Part shown: in pieces, positions 6,551 to 7,176 of the stretch
Position numbering within the stretch: position 1 is the first letter of the stretch
How the letters are laid out: every line of letters starts with the position of its first letter
Source of the DNA: Clostridiaceae bacterium
Lineage (GTDB): Bacteria; Bacillota; Clostridia; Acetivibrionales; DUMC01
Assembly (NCBI GenBank): GCA_012512865.1
Contig: JAAZDH010000265.1
Coordinates: forward strand, 1 to 7,176
DNA: 7,176 nt
Direction: 5' to 3'
Program-made: the position numbers and the translations under genes
Notes under the pieces: generated by a model
Databases searched by the model: none
What the model was told of the DNA's origin: nothing
Seen by the model: only the letters and a program-made list of their open reading frames with translations

Positions 6551-6560
6551 TTATTACCCC
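6551..6560 (-). promoter_or_regulatory. GGGGTAATAA leader motif / ribosome binding site of thiI
   Basis: The minus strand reads ATAGGGGTAATAAACATC before the thiI ATG. AGGGG is the only Shine-Dalgarno-like run, at a rather long 11-nt spacing. The ten-base motif is identical to that before nifU at 57-66, and the AIR-synthase-like gene has a related GGGGTA at 5285-5290. Confidence 0.45.
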
Positions 6561-6581
6561 TATCTGGTTAATTTAATATAT

Positions 6582-6638
6582 TTAGCATAGTTGCCTTTTA
6601 CCTATTGTTCTTTCTTGGCCTGCCTGCATCTTTACCAT
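6582..6638 (-). other. Possible 18-codon leader ORF upstream of thiI
   Basis: ATG at 6638 opens a frame encoding MVKMQAGQERTIGKRQLC, ending in TAA 36 nt before thiI, with GGAAGG about nine nt before its ATG. The same frame is open all the way back to the stop codon of the upstream desulfurase. The region is purine-rich and poor in T, which makes open frames likely by chance. No known leader peptide is recognised. Confidence 0.12.
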
Positions 6639-6656
6639 GTTTTTTTGCCTTCCGCC

Positions 6657-6695
6657 GCCTTTTACTTGACGCTCTTTTCCATGCCTTTTACTTGA
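6657..6695. repeat. 13-bp direct repeat, period 26, in the desulfurase-thiI gap
   Basis: GCCTTTTACTTGA occurs exactly at 6657-6669 and 6683-6695. Nine of its bases recur at 6593-6601 (GCCTTTTAC), and a looser copy, CCTTTTATTTA, overlaps the desulfurase stop at 6710-6720. In the transcript it reads UCAAGUAAAAGGC. It lies within a purine-rich leader of thiI. The function is unknown; the AAAAGG core resembles weak ribosome binding sites. Confidence 0.5.
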
Positions 6696-6713
6696 TACCC
6701 TGTTCCAGCCCTT

Positions 6714-7176
6714 TTATTTAATATTCTTTCTTAGCTTTGGTATTATATTGCAAAGATTCTCAATTGTATATACAATATCGCTGTTATTATTTTGCGCTGA
6801 AAAGCTGATACGGATTGCCCCTTCCATGCTGGCAGGCTCCAGCCTCATGGCTTGCAGCACATGGCTGTACCTGTTTTTATCCCTCCTGGAAGAACAAGCG
6901 GAACCTGTCGATACGTAGATATCTTTTTCCTCAAGATAATGAAGGAGCACTTCGGCCTTGATATTGTTAAAATATAAACTTAATATATAGGGTGAAGAAT
7001 TATCCGGCGATATTATGCCAAAATCATCAATATTATCCTTTAACATTTCAACAAATGTCTTTTTTAAGCTAATAACCTTCTCCATGTTCTTGTCTATATT
7101 CTCATGTACAATTTCGGCTGCAATTCCAAAACCACTGATTCCCGGGACATTTTCCGTGCCGGAACGCATCGAGTAC
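6714..7176 (-). CDS. Cysteine desulfurase (NifZ/NifS-like), C-terminal fragment
   Basis: The frame is open to the right edge (first whole codon 7175-7173, reading YSMRSGTENVPG) and ends at TAA 6716-6714, giving 153 residues of about 380 expected. The internal ATG at 7169 is not the true start, because RSGTENVPG is a conserved mid-protein motif. STGSACSSRRDKNRYSHVL contains the persulfide-forming cysteine (codon 6896-6894) on the flexible loop of NifS-type enzymes; EGAIRISFS follows and the end NLCNIIPKLRKNIK is normal for the family. The PLP lysine lies outside the window. Position just before thiI suggests the dedicated sulfur donor for tRNA s4U, as NifZ is in Bacillus. It differs in loop sequence from the complete NifS at the other end, so it is a paralogue and not a duplication within the window. 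By eye it is more AT-rich than its neighbours. Confidence 0.92.
   Translation of the reverse strand, partial: YSMRSGTENVPGISGFGIAAEIVHENIDKNMEKVISLKKTFVEMLKDNIDDFGIISPDNSSPYILSLYFNNIKAEVLLHYLEEKDIYVSTGSACSSRRDKNRYSHVLQAMRLEPASMEGAIRISFSAQNNNSDIVYTIENLCNIIPKLRKNIK

Overview
All six large genes in the window lie on the minus strand, so transcription runs from high to low coordinates. Gene content and protein sequences (a short, rhodanese-free ThiI beside a cysteine desulfurase, RarA, a NifS/NifU pair, and a clostridial-looking PurM-superfamily protein), with moderately low GC and AT-rich gaps, suggest an anaerobic Bacillota of class Clostridia. This is inferred from protein resemblance; nothing here fixes the genus.

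In transcription order: (1) the C-terminal part of a cysteine desulfurase, cut by the right edge (6714-7176); (2) thiI, tRNA 4-thiouridine synthetase (5367-6545); (3) an AIR-synthase/HypE-like ATP-binding protein of unknown function (4290-5276); (4) glyA, serine hydroxymethyltransferase (2922-4160, start corrected from an upstream ATG); (5) rarA/mgsA, a replication-associated AAA+ ATPase (1598-2890); (6) nifS, a complete cysteine desulfurase (237-1445); (7) the first 18 codons of nifU, an Fe-S scaffold, cut by the left edge (1-54). No rRNA, tRNA, CRISPR array, insertion sequence, convincing riboswitch or Rho-independent terminator was seen.

The theme is sulfur mobilisation. The first desulfurase plus ThiI is the Bacillus NifZ-ThiI arrangement for tRNA s4U. 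NifS plus NifU supplies Fe-S clusters. GlyA (serine/glycine/one-carbon) and RarA (stalled forks) look like housekeeping genes between them. Only rarA follows its upstream neighbour closely (31 nt). The other gaps (about 90-180 nt) hold small repeats, palindromes and possible promoters, so this is probably several transcription units rather than one operon.

The coding content is mostly ordinary. The parts most worth a second look are the PurM-superfamily protein between thiI and glyA, which lacks the C-terminal cysteine of true HypE, and the repeat-rich nifS-nifU and desulfurase-thiI gaps. The former has a seven-unit array with an 11-bp period that runs through the nifS stop codon. The latter has a purine-rich stretch with an open frame directly after the desulfurase stop. 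No clearly new system could be demonstrated from sequence alone.
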